This document shows, in pieces, positions 32,430-45,282 of a stretch of 64,000 nt of DNA (position 1 is its first letter; the number at the start of each line of letters is the position of its first letter). Below the pieces are notes generated by a model that had not been told where the DNA came from, made no database searches, and worked only from the letters and a program-made list of their open reading frames with translations. The stretch lies in NCBI GenBank assembly GCA_002803225.1, contig NXFV01001562.1, forward strand, positions 1 through 64,000, written 5' to 3'. Both the position numbers and the translations under genes were made by a program. The DNA comes from Gamarada debralockiae (Eukaryota; Ascomycota; Leotiomycetes; Helotiales; Hyphodiscaceae).

Positions 32430-34622
32430 ATGGCTCCTCCTCAATGGGTCAAAGACTTGAAGCCGTCTCCCCCACAGGGCGTTGACCTCATCAACGCAGA
32501 ACGAGCCAAGTCCAAGCTCGATGTCGAGAAATTGTCAAACTTCCTCTTCACCAAAGAGGTTCTCGAGCGCCAGGAAAAGATTCTGAGTATTCTGAAATCA
32601 GAGAAGGTCTTCGACAAGTCTCAGAACTACTTCGATGGCAGAGTCGATCGATTCAAGACCGCGCTGGCCCGGGCCAAGCGCTTGAGGCAATTGCAGGTCA
32701 AACACAACTGGGATCGAGATGAATATATGACGGCCAATGAGTTGATCAGTGAGCCTGGCCCATATGGCTTGCATGCGAGCATGTACTTGGTATGTTACTC
32801 TTGTGTCACTCTCTTGCACCGCTAATCCGCGTTCAGACAACTCTCCGCGATCAAGGTACTCCAGAGCAACACAAGCTCTTCCTAGAACCCGCCGAAGCGT
32901 ACAGAGCCATTGGATGTTATGCACAGACTGAATTGGGACATGGAAGTAACGTGAGAGGTCTCGAGACCACTGCGACTTGGAATCCAGATGACAAAACCTT
33001 CACCCTTCATTCACCTCATCTCACAGCGTCGAAATGGTGGATTGGATCTCTCGGACGAACCGCAAACCATGCTGTGGTTATGGCCCAGTTGATAATTGGT
33101 GGGAAGCCATACGGCCCACATCCGTTCGTGTGCCAGATCAGGGATATGGAGACTCATGAGCCGTTGGAGGGGATCCATGTTGGCGACATTGGCCCCAAGT
33201 TTGGTTACAATACCATGGACAACGGTTTCCTTCTCCTCAACCACGTTAAAATCCCACACGTCAACATGTTGGCACGTTTCTCCAGTGTAGACCCCGAAAC
33301 GAACAAGTATATGAGGCCATCGTCTCCATCTCTGGTCTATGGAACACTCACCTGGGTGCGATCGACAATTGTCCTACAATCAGGTGGTGTCTTGGCACGT
33401 GGCGTCACTATTGCAACGAGATATGCCGCCGTACGCCGACAGTTCCAAGATCGTGATGCTCCATCCGACGCTCATGGCGAGAACCAAGTTCTCAACTACA
33501 CAATGGTCCAATTCCGACTTCTTCCTCTACTCGCTGCAACATTTGCACTCCACTTTACAGGAAAGGCCATGATGGGCTTGTACCAAGAGAACCAGAAGAA
33601 AATGCAATCAGATGCTGGAAAGGCGTCTGATACGAACAGAGGAGCGGGCCCGGAGGAGACTCACTCCGGAAGTGATTTACTCGCCGATTTGCATGCCACT
33701 TCTTGTGGTCTGAAGGCTTTAGGTAGTACAACTGCTGCGGAGGGACTGGAGGTCTGCAGAAGGGCTTGTGGAGGACACGGATACAGCAGCTTTGGGGGTA
33801 TTGGAGCTTGGTATGCTGATTATCTCCCAACAACAACTTGGGAGGGAGACAACTATATGTTGACGCAGCAAGTCGCTCGATACGTAAGTTATTACCACTT
33901 TACCACCTGAAACTTTACTGACTGATTTCCAGCTCCTCAAATCCGCTCGTGCTGTTTTGAAAGGAAATGCCCCCAACAATGATACCACAAGGATCTTCAC
34001 AACCTTCCTCCAAAAGCAAGATATGGGAGCCGCACATGACGTTCTCGGCTCTGACAGTGACCTTGTCGCTGCCTTCGCATGGCGAACATCTTTCTTAACC
34101 TTCGAAGCTCTCAAGCACCGAGACGCAGAGAAGAACTCCTGGAATTCTCTCCTCGTCGACTTCTGGCGTCTCAGCACCGCACACTCCCAATACCTCGTTG
34201 TTAAAAACTTCTACGAAGCCCTCCAAAGCCCGAGTCTCCGCTACGAGCTAGACCCCGACACCATCGATGTCCTCCACAAGCTATTCCGTCTTTATGCACT
34301 CAACACCCTCGAGAAAGAAGCTTCTGAATTCTACTCCTCATCCGCCGTCACCGTTCGCCAAATCCAGTTGGCGAGAACTAAGTCCGTGATGAAATTGCTT
34401 GAGGAGATCAGGCCTCATGCTTTGAGACTTGTCGACGCCTGGCAATTCCCAGATTGGCAGCTCGATTCCTCGTTGGGAAGAAAGGATGGAAAGGTTTATG
34501 AGGATTTGTTTTATAGAGCTAGTGAGCTTAACCCGCTTAATGGCTTGACGGTTGATCCATATCCGGATAGTGATGTTTTGGTTAAGAAGGATGAGACTGC
34601 CAAGTTCAAGAGCAAGTTATAA
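32430..34622 (+). CDS. POX1: Peroxisomal acyl-CoA oxidase
   Basis: Three exons, 32430-32789, 32837-33883 and 33933-34622; 698 aa, the family norm. This FAD enzyme performs the first step of peroxisomal beta-oxidation, making trans-2-enoyl-CoA and hydrogen peroxide. Seen: N-terminal acyl-CoA oxidase domain (residues ~15-135), the FAD-site segment GCYAQTELGHGSNVRGLETT, KWWIGSLGRTANHAVV, the catalytic Glu in TTWEGDNYML (Glu456), and a C-terminal SKL peroxisome signal (KFKSKL). All hallmark residues are present and it looks functional. The peroxide it makes is the kind of substrate a catalase removes, but the window's catalase lies 15 kb away and lacks a peroxisomal tail. Confidence 0.95.
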
Positions 34623-34686
34623 ATATGGGTTGGCAGTTTATTGGATCCCCAAAATGCTGTATATTGGCATGTATTTATTGTACCAG

Positions 34687-36521
34687 TCATGAGGCAATTA
34701 CTGGTCTGGGAAGAAGTAAATAAGTCTTCGTACTGATGGCCCCTCCTGAGATGTTTTCTCGTGACTCTGAAATTGCTCTACAGCAGGCTGGGAGAGAACA
34801 AAGCTCGTCGCATTTGAATCGAGCAATCTTATTCGAGTTTTGGGGGGCTAAAGTATCACAATAATAGTTTAGTAACTCTCTCAAGATTGCTCCCTTAAAG
34901 AGTCATACCATCTGGGTCGTAAGTCGGCCACCCCATAACCTTCTCCAATCCCCTCTGTGGATCCCTCGCAAACTCTGCCCACGCCTTCTGCATCATCGCT
35001 TGCGTTTTCATCTCATCTTCGCTCTCCGGCAGTCCGCTCACATCCTCCGATGCACCAAATATCATTTCAAGGTCTGAACCGTGATATGCGCCGCTCGTGG
35101 GATACAGTCTTAGGTTATCCCAATCGCCAAAGTAGCGGAAGCGCCAAGTAAGGACTGAATGATTCACCCGGAAAGAAGCAGAGAGGGAAGTAGCACACGT
35201 GAAATCTTGCAAATTGAAAGCATCCCATGCTGAGTCATTGAGGACTTTGCCTTGGCCGTAGGCCGAGATTTTGTAGTAGCCTGCTTCGTTGTCGTTGTTT
35301 CCTAGTAGGTACGGCTACCACATCTCTCCATCAGCAAATTGGTTTTCCTTTCTTGAAGACTTTCCTATCAAACCATTATCAAATGAGAACTTACGATCTT
35401 AGCAAACATCCCCTTAAAAGACCTCTCATAATAATCAGAGAACACGGTAATATTGTCGACAACAGGCTGGAACGCGGGTTGCGACCTTGCCTGGCTCGAA
35501 GCAGGAGGCGGGAATACAGCCGCAGCAGCAGTTTTGATATCTGTCCAGTTTGCACTACGCATACACTCCATCACAGCACCCTCACTTCCGCACCCAAGCA
35601 TCGCTGAGGCATTATACCAGTTCTTGGCTGCTAGCTCGGGGCTATTAATTGGGAAACTGAAAACGTCGCCGGAATGAGAGATCAGGCCCGCGACGATGGG
35701 ATCCTGGGGATAGGCGTAGGCCCAGTAATCTACTGCTACGCTGCCTGAGGATTGGCCAAATATCGTGATGCGGGAAGGATCCCCGCCAAAGGAGCGAATG
35801 TTGGAGTGTATCCACTGGATGGCGACACGTTGGTCTTGGAGCCCAAGGTTTTGAGAGGAGTTTGGGGTGCCGGGATAGCCGAAGATATTGATGCGGAAAT
35901 TTACTGTGACAATGATTACGTCTTGGAGGAGGAGAGGTATTGGCCGCTGTAGAATGGGGTGTTGGTTGAGCCTATTGACCAGCGACCGCCGTAGAAGAAG
36001 ACGAGAACTGGCTTGTTTGTTTTTGAAGTTGCTTTGCTCCAGATATTCAGGTATAAACAGTCCTCACTTTGAGGGTTCCCATTCTGGTTTGCAAAATTCG
36101 CAACAATTCGTTCTTCCTGAGGGGTTGCATTGGGGTAGAGGACGGGCTTTGAGGGGGTTTGGGGACAGTCGCTGAAGTTCCCATCAGCAACCATGAACCG
36201 CTCCCTAGCTTATTTCACTCACTCTGGCTTTGAATCCTCAGCAATGGTGTTTGGAAATTTAGGATGAGAATTAACATACATATTTAGAAGCCATCAAGTG
36301 TGCTGACTTGCTCGTTGGGCAATATTTCTCTGGCGATGCAAACCGCAGAGATCCAATAGGAGGCTGAGCATATGGAATCCCAAGATACTCATAGACTTCA
36401 GTACGATTAGGAGCTTCATGTCCTGTGATCAATCCATTGTTTGTCTGGACTGTCAAAGACAATGGATAGACTTGAATCAGAAGAAAAGAGGAGGCGAGCA
36501 GTGACAAAAGTGGACTTCTCA
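34687..36521 (-). CDS. Secreted type-B carboxylesterase/lipase
   Basis: Four probable exons: about 36276/36280-36521, 35395-36171, 34909-35314 and 34687-34847. The N-terminus (MRSPLLSLLASSFLLIQVYP) is a signal peptide. Then YLGIPYAQPPIGSLRF, SEDCLYLNIW, the nucleophile motif TIFGQSSGSVAV (Ser in GQSSG), the acid in LLGNNDNEAGYY and the histidine in AYHGSDLEMIFG: a full catalytic triad of the carboxylesterase family. The oxyanion region reads FFYGGRWSIG rather than the common FIHGGGF-like form. The first intron is uncertain. The obvious donor after ASKY gives the wrong phase; a donor four bases on, with an acceptor near 36207, restores the frame. A last intron (34848-34908) was chosen because without it the protein stops early. 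Confidence 0.8.
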
Positions 36522-37060
36522 TTGTGCGATTGCTTGAAGAAGTGAGAGACTGTAGATTTGAGATTGAGAGGAAGTCACAGGATATTTCCCTATCATTAAA
36601 AAATAGAATGCTCGAAGATGCGGTGTTGTCCTTCAAGATATTCTCGGCTGGGTAAAGATCATCAACCACTTCGGCTTAGTGCTCTGCCGGCCAGCACAGG
36701 ACTCCGCCGCAAGTGCTCCATAAATGCGCTAGCGATAGACAAGACTCTAATTCAGCTTGCGCTGAACAACTCCCCTGTACCCTCATTCGTTGCTCCAGCG
36801 ATGTATGATTCTTCATGTTCGGCATACCTACAGGGATACATGACGGTGTAGTTCTGTCTTGACTTAGGCTTGGAGATGTACGGCACTTGGAGTCACGTAG
36901 ATCGGACGCATGCTTTTATCGGAATAAATATTCCATCTAAAGTCCAACTACACGCCTTTGAGCGCTAAATACCAGTCAATTTTGAAACTCCTATTCAGCA
37001 TATCCTCGTCAGGGAGACACAACGCTCTCAACCCCACCACCAAGCATCCCATGGCAACAC
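36522..37060. other. Intergenic, esterase promoter
   Basis: Promoter of the minus-strand carboxylesterase and 3' flank of the next minus-strand gene. No further feature seen. Confidence 0.4.
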
Positions 37061-38412
37061 CTAATCCTGCGGCTTTCCACCATTCCTATACTGCCAAAGC
37101 CTCGAAACATCCTTAAGTCTCTTCTGCCTATGACCATTCAAACCATTCAAGAAGCCCTCACTAGCTTCCCTCCCATTGCTACCACGGGTCAGCATTCTCT
37201 CACCCCTTTTCTACCACAGAGAAGACTTACCTATTAGGAACCAACGAATCCATAAACGTATTACCATCCTCCACCCTCCCATCAACCCTCGTAAACATAT
37301 TATCCAAATAATGCATATTCAACAAATGCCCACTTCCCTTCCTAATGAACACCGGCCCAAAAAAAGCATTTCCATCCGCATACGGCTGCGCTTGCGGACT
37401 TGTAAAATTCAGTACCCCGATATTAGCCACGAAGTCTTCACTGTTGGCATAATGCTCAATATGTTTAATCACTCTCTCGCCGCGTCCATCCTTATCATCC
37501 TTTGACAAAGTGAGAAGGGGATTATTAAAATGTCGTGCTGCGTTCCCGAATGTGAAGATCTCGAGCTTGGACACTACTTCGTGAGATAAGTCGGCAAGTA
37601 GCCAGTCGAGAATGCTGGACCCTTCGATGCCGCCTTGAGAATGTAGGATTAGGACAATTTTTTTGGTCGTGGGTGAAGAGAGGGCGGAATGTAGTTGCAT
37701 TCTGCCTTGGCGGATGTCTTGGGTTTTGAAATCGAGGTCGCGTTGGATTAGGCATTCGATCAGGTCGAAGAGGAGGCCTTTGGTTGGGTTGTGGATGCCG
37801 ACAATTTCGCGTTGGAAGGTGGAGGCTAAGAGGTTGAGGTTTGATTGTAGCCAGTTGTCTCTGGGTTGGCGTTAGATTGTTTTGTGAGATGGGGTGTGAA
37901 GGAACTTACCCGGTTGCGATGCCGTTGATGAAGAACCAGAGTTCGCTCTCATCATTTACTGGTGGTTGCCTGTCTGGTAGACCGACTAAGCATTCCGCTC
38001 TTGGTCCTCCATTGAGTAATCTCATCACAAACAGTGTTGATACAGTAAAAACAACGCAGAAAACAATGTGAACAATTCCTGGAAAGAACCAGTACAACAT
38101 TGCCATAATTGGCAGAGCAACAAGTAACAGCAGTTGACTGATAATCAATATAGTATGGAGCAGGATGTCTCTTGCATTCGCCCATGTTGCTGAAAGCTCA
38201 TCGAGTTTGCCTGAAATACATGGTCGAAGAGGGATGACAATGAGAGGGAGAAGTCTGCTGAATTCGAAGACGGATAGGATGTCAATCCATATGAGACGGA
38301 AAGGGTTTCTGTCGACGTCAGGTGGGATCTGGATGTATGGGTTGTTGCCGAATGGTTTGTTCGCATTAAACATTCCGCTGCCAGGCTTCTTTTTGCTCTC
38401 GACTCCGTTCAT
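37061..38412 (-). CDS. Membrane-anchored alpha/beta-hydrolase (lipase-like)
   Basis: Three exons, 37910-38412, 37231-37860 and 37061-37160; 410 aa with matching phases. Two adjacent hydrophobic helices near residues 80-125 anchor the N-terminal part. The C-terminal part is an alpha/beta-hydrolase with the nucleophile elbow IVLILHSQGGIEGS (Ser in HSQGG), a strand-turn KLEIFTFGNAARHF and histidines in HYANSEDFVANIG and GHLLNMHYLDNMF, one of which may complete the triad. Similar fungal proteins are usually uncharacterised, so the substrate is unknown; a lipid ester is a guess. The short last exon was added because the frame otherwise ends right at a good GTAAGT donor. Confidence 0.7.
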
Positions 38413-39130
38413 GATGAAGTTGATTGTTCAATCTGTGAGGTTTAGTTGAGACAAAAATAAGAAGAGATGAAGAAAAGCTTTATTAAAGAACGGTGCCACT
38501 GGCAAGAATGCTCGCCAAGGCTGAGGTAAGGGGTTTGGTCTGCCTCTTCCTCAAATGTAAGCTGAATCAATCAAATGCCACGTATCGTTCCGCAATAAGC
38601 AAACTTTCACGTGAAAATGAAATATTGACATAGGCCATTTTTACGAAGATATCGAGTGGAGGCTGAGTCACAACCAATTGAGGAAACCGCGATTCTCTTG
38701 CACAACATTCCAGTCCTTCGAATATCGCGATGCTCGAGAACTTTCATGTGAAAGAAAGCGGTACGCCCCGTTCATGACAGGAATCGCGAGGCTGACCTTG
38801 GCAGTGTGAGCTGGAGTTCCAGGCAGAGCGGTGAAATTGTAGAACTCGAGATGTAAGAAATAGATGCACGATGCTCGCCAAAGTCTCAATGCAATAAAAT
38901 TCGACCGATGTTATGTGAGGCGTCGGAAAATATTAGCCCCACAGATCGGATTGGACGCCACAAACGCTGGAAAGTTCAGATTGAGCCTCCTGTTCCAAGG
39001 AGGAGCTGAAACAAAGAACAAAACCCCGCATCCTCACCGTCCCCCCGTTTTTGACTTAGACCCTGATCCACATTGCAGTTTCCCATTCTGTCTCACATGT
39101 GATAGAAGGCCTCCTTCAGAACTGGATCTG
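38413..39130. other. Intergenic between lipase-like and MAPEG genes
   Basis: Promoter of the lipase-like gene and 3' flank of the MAPEG gene. Nothing else supported. Confidence 0.4.
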
Positions 39131-39577
39131 TCAAGTCAGAGCGAAGCCGCCAGTAACGAAAATACCCATACACAACAAAGTACTAAGCAGCCAGATGGCG
39201 GTCCTTAATAAGCTGAATCGATGCGAGCTGACAGAGATGTAGACGAGTGTATAGGCAATGCGCAGGCACAAATAGGCCATAACAAAGGTGTTGAGAGTGA
39301 GAGTGTCGAGTTTGGCGATGTTGCCAGCCAGGATTGCTCCGACGAAGATAGGGAGGTTCTCCATTCCATTCTTATGAGCAGCTTCTGCTCTTTCATAACG
39401 ACCGTAGACCTCAGCCGGCGTAGACTCGCGCAGGGTGGCGTCCCACTTGGAAGATCTCGGGCTACTGTTGTTCCAGCGCCCATTGTTGGCCTTTTTCATA
39501 ATTGCAATGGCATAATTGTGAGGCAGCAAGGTAACAACCCAGTAGGCAGGAATGGCGAAAAACGAGAGGTTGGCCAT
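39131..39577 (-). CDS. MAPEG-family microsomal protein
   Basis: Single exon, 148 aa from the ATG at 39577. It has four hydrophobic helices and the family signature ERAEAAHKNGMENLPIFVGA (residues ~60-80), where Arg, Asn and Glu line the glutathione site in characterised members. The family (membrane-associated proteins in eicosanoid and glutathione metabolism) includes leukotriene C4 synthase and microsomal glutathione transferases, which conjugate glutathione to oxidised lipids or reduce hydroperoxides in ER membranes. It is transcribed divergently from the fatty-acid oxygenase gene 1.2 kb away, which makes a shared lipid-peroxide substrate plausible. A GTG five codons upstream is not needed as a start. 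Confidence 0.85.
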   Translation of the reverse strand: MANLSFFAIPAYWVVTLLPHNYAIAIMKKANNGRWNNSSPRSSKWDATLRESTPAEVYGRYERAEAAHKNGMENLPIFVGAILAGNIAKLDTLTLNTFVMAYLCLRIAYTLVYISVSSHRFSLLRTAIWLLSTLLCMGIFVTGGFALT

Positions 39578-40755
39578 TTCGAGGAAAGTCACCTATCTGG
39601 GTAATCGCGTCTCTCTCGTACGATAGATAAAAGAAGCCCGATCGAATTTGGAAGTCGCTTTCCTGCCGTCAGCAACTTGGTGATCTAGACGAGGATGAGG
39701 CAAATGATGAAGCGTAAGGAGGGTCAAAATGCAGCAAATTTCAAGGCGTTACGGATTGGTTTAGAGTCAAGGGAATTTCCCAGAATGTGGGCTTGGTATG
39801 GATTGTTGTGTTACGTTCAAACCCTCAAATCAGAATACAGAGATCATTGGAAGGGAGTTGAAGAGAGGAGAAGAGCGTCGAGCCTCCGAAAAACATCACT
39901 GAAGGAATACGCATGGGCTTCCCGTCGCTACTACAGTGGCCTTCTATTTACGAGTTAGCGCTTATTTTCACATGCTAAACGGCATTTACAAGGCTCTTAG
40001 CGGAGTGCAACGTCGCTTGGGGCGTAAACTCGACGTCCAATCCTCAACCTCCGGAATCTCTTGAATCCCACCAACTCCGCAGTCATCGTGGTCACGACCG
40101 AAGGCTAGAATTGTAGCCCGCATTATGTCTCTGCCCATCAGGAAAGATTCTCATTGTTCAGCATGGTTTCTCTATTGCGCATTCCTTCAGCTGGCTCTTT
40201 TCCGCCGCTGAAGCACGAAGATGTTGAGCCGTCAAGACGTTGCAGTGCAGCTCGACGGGATCATCGTCAGCCTACCTCTAGGCATTATCTTCTGGTGACA
40301 TCCTGATCCCGGATCTCGAGCTTCTCTCGTCCATCCCATGGTCTAAATGCTTCTGGATTACGCTCTCTTCTCTGTGGCAGTCCATAGATATTGAGAGCAT
40401 GCCAAGCTTGAAGATACGACTCGCTCGCATGAGCTTATGAGCGGCGTAATATCGTGTACTGATTTGACCACCTCCACATGTTCAAGGCAGCCTGATCGAA
40501 GGTAGGGTCTCATTGGCAAAGCCCCTTTCTGCTCGTGTCCCTCTGCAGCTACCAATCTTCATCTCTTCATCGTTTTGCATGTGAAGGATAAGTCGTCGAT
40601 GTCTCGAGGAGCACAGCTACTCCTTATATTGAGAAGACATCTTTCATTCCGCCCAGGGAAGCCACCCAGGAACATTCGAACTCTGTTCCCGGTCTTAGCA
40701 TATTCCATATCAACCTGAGAATTCTGTCTTTCCAAGTCACAATCCATCACCCATC
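39578..40755. promoter_or_regulatory. Divergent intergenic region, MAPEG/Ppo
   Basis: 1.18 kb between the start codons of MAPEG (-) and the fatty-acid oxygenase (+), so it should contain both promoters. I see no coding frame worth calling and no clear operator repeat. Divergence is compatible with co-regulation but does not prove it. Confidence 0.45.
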
Positions 40756-43700
40756 ATGGCCTCAAACAGTAACAAAGCCGAGGAAGATGATCTCATCTCG
40801 GTCTTGAGTCGGGTAGTCGAAGATCTCTGGAGCCAAGCTGGCCGCATTGGCCCAGACGTCACAGCAGTTCGAGGTATTGCTATGACCACCTTCGCTGGCG
40901 GAATCGTAGACGATCATAAATATATTGTGAGTGCAAATCGTGCCCTATTATTTTTAGCCTGCTAATGTCAAGGTCCCAGATCGAGAACGTCGTTCAAGTG
41001 GCAGCATCTCTGCCCAATGACTCTCAACTCCGAAACGACCTTAGCGGACAGTTCATCAAAACACTGTGGAACGGTTTGAAGCACCCACCGATCTCATACT
41101 TGGGTGATGAGTTCAAGTATCGTGCTGCCGATGGATCCAACAATGTACGTGGCTTAGAAGAAGGTGGAGAGTTACTGACATTGCTCAGAACATTATGTAT
41201 CCAAATCTAGGAGCTGCTGGCAGCCATTACGCTAGGAGTGTAGTGTCACAGCGCATGAAGCCTGCGACTCTACCTGACCCTTCACTCATTTTCGACAGTA
41301 AGTTGTCGATGAAATGTTGAGCGATGAGCTGTGCTTACTTCTTGGAGCTATCATGGTTCGAGATGGACCGGCTAGAGAGCACCCAAGTAAGATATCGAGC
41401 ATGTTGTTCTATTTCGCCACAATCATTATTCATGGTGAGTGATATTGCCCTTGAAGTAGCGGATGTGTTTTCTGAAATTCAACAGATGTCTTCCACACCG
41501 ATGAACAAGACTACACACGTGTCAAGAGCTCATCTTACCTCGATCTCGGTCCACTCTACGGTCATAACGAGAGCCAGCAGAAACTCGTCCGAACTTACAA
41601 AGATGGGTTGCTAAAGAAGGATGCTTTCTCTGAATCTAGGCTCTTAGGACAGCCTCCTGGAGTGTGCGCGCTCATGATTGCTTTCAATCGCTTCCACAAT
41701 TACGTTGTTGGGGAGATAGCGGTCATCAATGAGGGTAATCGCTTCAGCATTCCGGATGGAGTAACGCCACAAGATCCCGGGTACGAAGCAGCACAGTTGA
41801 AGCGTGATAATGACTTGTTTCAAACTGGAAGACTGTAAGTAATGGACTCTGTCTGCAAGAGAACTTGCTAACATTGCTCTGCAGCGTTACATGTGGCCTC
41901 TATGTCAACATAATTCTCCATGACTACCTGCGAACAATCCTAAACTTGAATCAGAACACCATCGACTCAGACTGGACGCTAGATCCACGCAAGAACTTTG
42001 ACAATGTCTTCGACGCTTCAGGAATCCCGAGTGGTATCGGAAATCAAGTCAGCGCCGAGTTCAATATGATATACCGCTGGCACGCAGCTACTTCTAACCA
42101 TGACGAAGCTTGGGTGAAGGACTTCATGAAGGTTGTGTTTGGACCTGACGTTGACCCCAGTGAGCACTCTCTTCATTCACGTACTAAATTCGACTGTGCT
42201 GACGCTTCAAAGGTAAATTGACATTACCGCAATTCCTTGGGGGTCTTGCGAAATGGGCGCAGGGTCTTCCCACAGATCCTGGGCAATGGGAGTTTGGCGG
42301 TTTGAAACGGCAATCAGACGGCTCTTTCCAGGATGGGGATCTTGTTGGCCTCCTTCGAATAGGAACGGAAAATGTTGCTGGTAAATCTCCATCCGATGCC
42401 CGAATGGTCAGAACTAATTGTCTACAAGGTGCCTTTGGAGCTCGTAATGTACCTGCTGTAATGAAAGCTATCGAACTTTTGGGAATTGAGACAGGTCGCA
42501 AATGGAACATTGCAACACTGAATGAGGTTCGATTATTCTTTAAGCTGAAGCCGCACGCAACATTTCGTGAGCCTTTCCACCATAGGTTTTTAATGGTCTA
42601 CTAAAACGTCTATAGTTGAGGTGAACTCAGACCCCGCCGTTGCAGACGCTTGTAAGATTTCTCAGACCCATAGCCTCGTCCAATACTGAGCTTCGATATA
42701 GTGCAATCATTGTACGAAACTCCAGATGACATCGAATTATATCCTGGGCTCCAAGCTGAAGAGGCAAAACAACCATTCCTGCCCGGGTCCGGCCTCTGCC
42801 CTGGCTTCACAATCGCCACAGCTATCCTGGCTGACGCCGTCGCCCTGGTTAGGGGAGATCGTTTCTACGCCGTTGATTACAGCCCTGCGAATCTTACAAA
42901 CTTTGGGTAAGTGCGTGTTGTGAGATATAATAGCTCTCCTGCTAATGTTTCTTTCAGTTTCAATGCTGCCAGTTCATCGTTCGATGTTGCTAATGGAGGA
43001 GTCATGTACAAACTCTTGATGCGAGCGTTTCCTGGCTGGCACAGGGCGAACTCTGTCTATGCTTTGTTTCCATTCTCAACCCCAGACAAAAACAGAGAGA
43101 TCTTTACAAAGCAAGGCCATGCGGACGAGTACAGTTATGATCCTCCTTCTTTCATCGGACCACCTATTCCTGTGATCACATGGCAGGGCGTGGTCGATGT
43201 TCTCAATGATCAAACGAAATTTAAGGTCCCTTGTAAGTAATAGCGTTAGTCCGAATTTTGAGAAATATTTTCTTATGTTCAACAGGGGGAAAGCACACCT
43301 TCCAACTAACTCAGCATGATTACATGCTAAGTGGCGACTCGGTTGCTAACGGGAAGCAACGAGAGTTCGTCAAAGGTTGTCTTTACAAGCCTCAGAATGC
43401 TCTGGACGAAGTTCGAAAGTTCTATGAAGCTATCACATTGAGTCTCATTCGACGATACAGCCGTAAGACTGGCGATTCATACCAAGTTGATGTTGTGAGA
43501 GAGTAAGCAAAGTTACAATTTTCTGCCACATCACGCAGCTAATTTAGATAGCATTGGCAATCTTGCGCATGCCAACTTCGCCGGCCATTTCTTCCGCATC
43601 CCTCTCAAGGACTTCGGTGGTGGAGAAGATTCGTTCACGGACGAAGAGCTCTACGATGCTTTAGCCCAGATCTTCGCCTACGTCTTCTTGGACTTGGATA

Positions 43701-44715
43701 CAGCCACTTCGTTCCAGCATAGCGTGAATGCTGCGAAGGCAACTAAGAAGCTTGGAGACGCCATGGTTCCCTCCGTAACTGCCGTTAAGACTGAACATTT
43801 CTCCAGCTTCAAACACATGATGGGCATTACACCCAGCGAGACTATTCTCAAGGATTATGGCACTCGCCTTGTCGACAGGTTGTTCGAAGGAGGGAAGAGT
43901 ATCGATGAGGTGGTATGGACCATCATACCAACAGCTGCAGCTGCGGCTGCCACTCAAGCCCAAGGGGTAATCGGACTCCTCACTGTTCAATCGTTCATGG
44001 TCACTGACATAAATAGTGGGCTCAATTGATTGATCTTTACTTGTCTGACAACTACGTCTCGCATTGGCCCGCGATCCAAAAACTTGCCAACTCAGATGCA
44101 TCCGAGGACTTCGAGAAGCTGAAGAAATACGCCCTCGAAGGCCTTCGTCTGGCCACTCCTGCTTTCGGTGTCCTTCGAGGTAAGATAGTCTCCTCTCCAA
44201 AAGCATTGCATCTCCCTGTCCATCACCGACTAGCAACGTGATGTACTGACTTACAACATGCAGTTGTCGGCGTCTCTAAGGTAGCCATCGAAGATGGATC
44301 GCGCGTTGTCCCAGTCAAAGAAGGCGATACAATCTTCGCCGACTTCGTGACTGCAGGTACCGACTCCACTAAATTTCCAGATCCCTTGGAAATCAAACTC
44401 GATCGACCGGACGATGATTATATCCACCACGGTTGGGGTCCGCACTCTTGTCTTGGACGGCCCATTGTCACGACGGCAGCAGCTAGCATGTTGAGGGTCT
44501 TTGCTAGGTTGGGGAACTTGAGAAGAGCCCCGGGACCGGCTGGTGAGATGACGAATAAGGTTGTTGGAGGCGCTTTCAAGGTCTTCTTGTTGCCAGATGG
44601 GAGTGATTGGGGGTCTTTCCCTTGCAGTGAGCCTCCGCGCTTGAAAGGATTCTATGATTGCGCTGACAGATTTCTAGCTAAGAAAGTGCTTTTTGATGAG
44701 TTTGCGAGTTCTTGA
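40756..44715 (+). CDS. Ppo-type fatty-acid dioxygenase/P450 fusion
   Basis: Fourteen exons: 40756-40926, 40980-41144, 41189-41297, 41348-41434, 41486-41834, 41885-42159, 42213-42566, 42616-42651, 42702-42906, 42958-43232, 43286-43502, 43552-43966, 44017-44179 and 44264-44715; phases close to 1090 aa. The N-terminal haem peroxidase-like dioxygenase has the distal His in TIIIHDVFHT and the radical Tyr357 and proximal His360 in MIYRWHAAT. The C-terminal P450-like domain has EGLR (ExxR) and the haem-thiolate Cys1003 in WGPHSCLGRP. Relatives (PpoA, linoleate diol synthases) oxidise C18 fatty acids at C8 to hydroperoxides and rearrange them to diols that control sporulation. The cysteine is kept, unlike in PpoC types. 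However, the isomerase motif normally containing Asn (ANQxxQ) reads ATQAQ, with Thr882. Product therefore uncertain. Confidence 0.9.
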
Positions 44716-45282
44716 GCTAATCAGAAACATTACAGTCGAAGTTTTGCTCCCGTTTGTTTCGTTTTCGGTCTCTGTCTCATTCAACATTCGGTCGGTTGTT
44801 GGTTGGCCAGGAACATCCACTCCTTATTCTAATCGACGATTCAAATTGAAATCATTCTGCAATTCCCGCAACCGTGTTTCTACCTAATCTCACCTTTAAG
44901 CATCACTCAAAATTGGTCTCATTATTTCCGGTGAGCAGTGGCGTCGTCCAGGTCAATTCCGCTACAACGCACCTGATGCCCCCCCTTTACTTCTCCCTCG
45001 AAGCCTGCATAGTAGTTCGAGTAGATTCGCGAATTTGAGTCAGCCCTGCAGAAATCTGGTACTCTGGTGACTCGGAAGTCGCAATGACGTAATAATAATA
45101 CGGAAAGCTTGACCAAAATGAGCAAGTGCTTACCCTCCTTAGGGTTGTCGCACTACATATGCACGAACATGGCTTGCCGTCAGAGACAACGACATTGCAT
45201 ATTGATGCTGAATCATGAACAGCACCTTTGGGATTCACTAAACTTTATATTTTCGTTTTTGATCCCATTCCTTGGTTTTACC
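44716..45282. other. Intergenic, FAD monooxygenase promoter
   Basis: 3' UTR of the Ppo gene and promoter of the next co-oriented gene. Nothing else seen. Confidence 0.4.
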
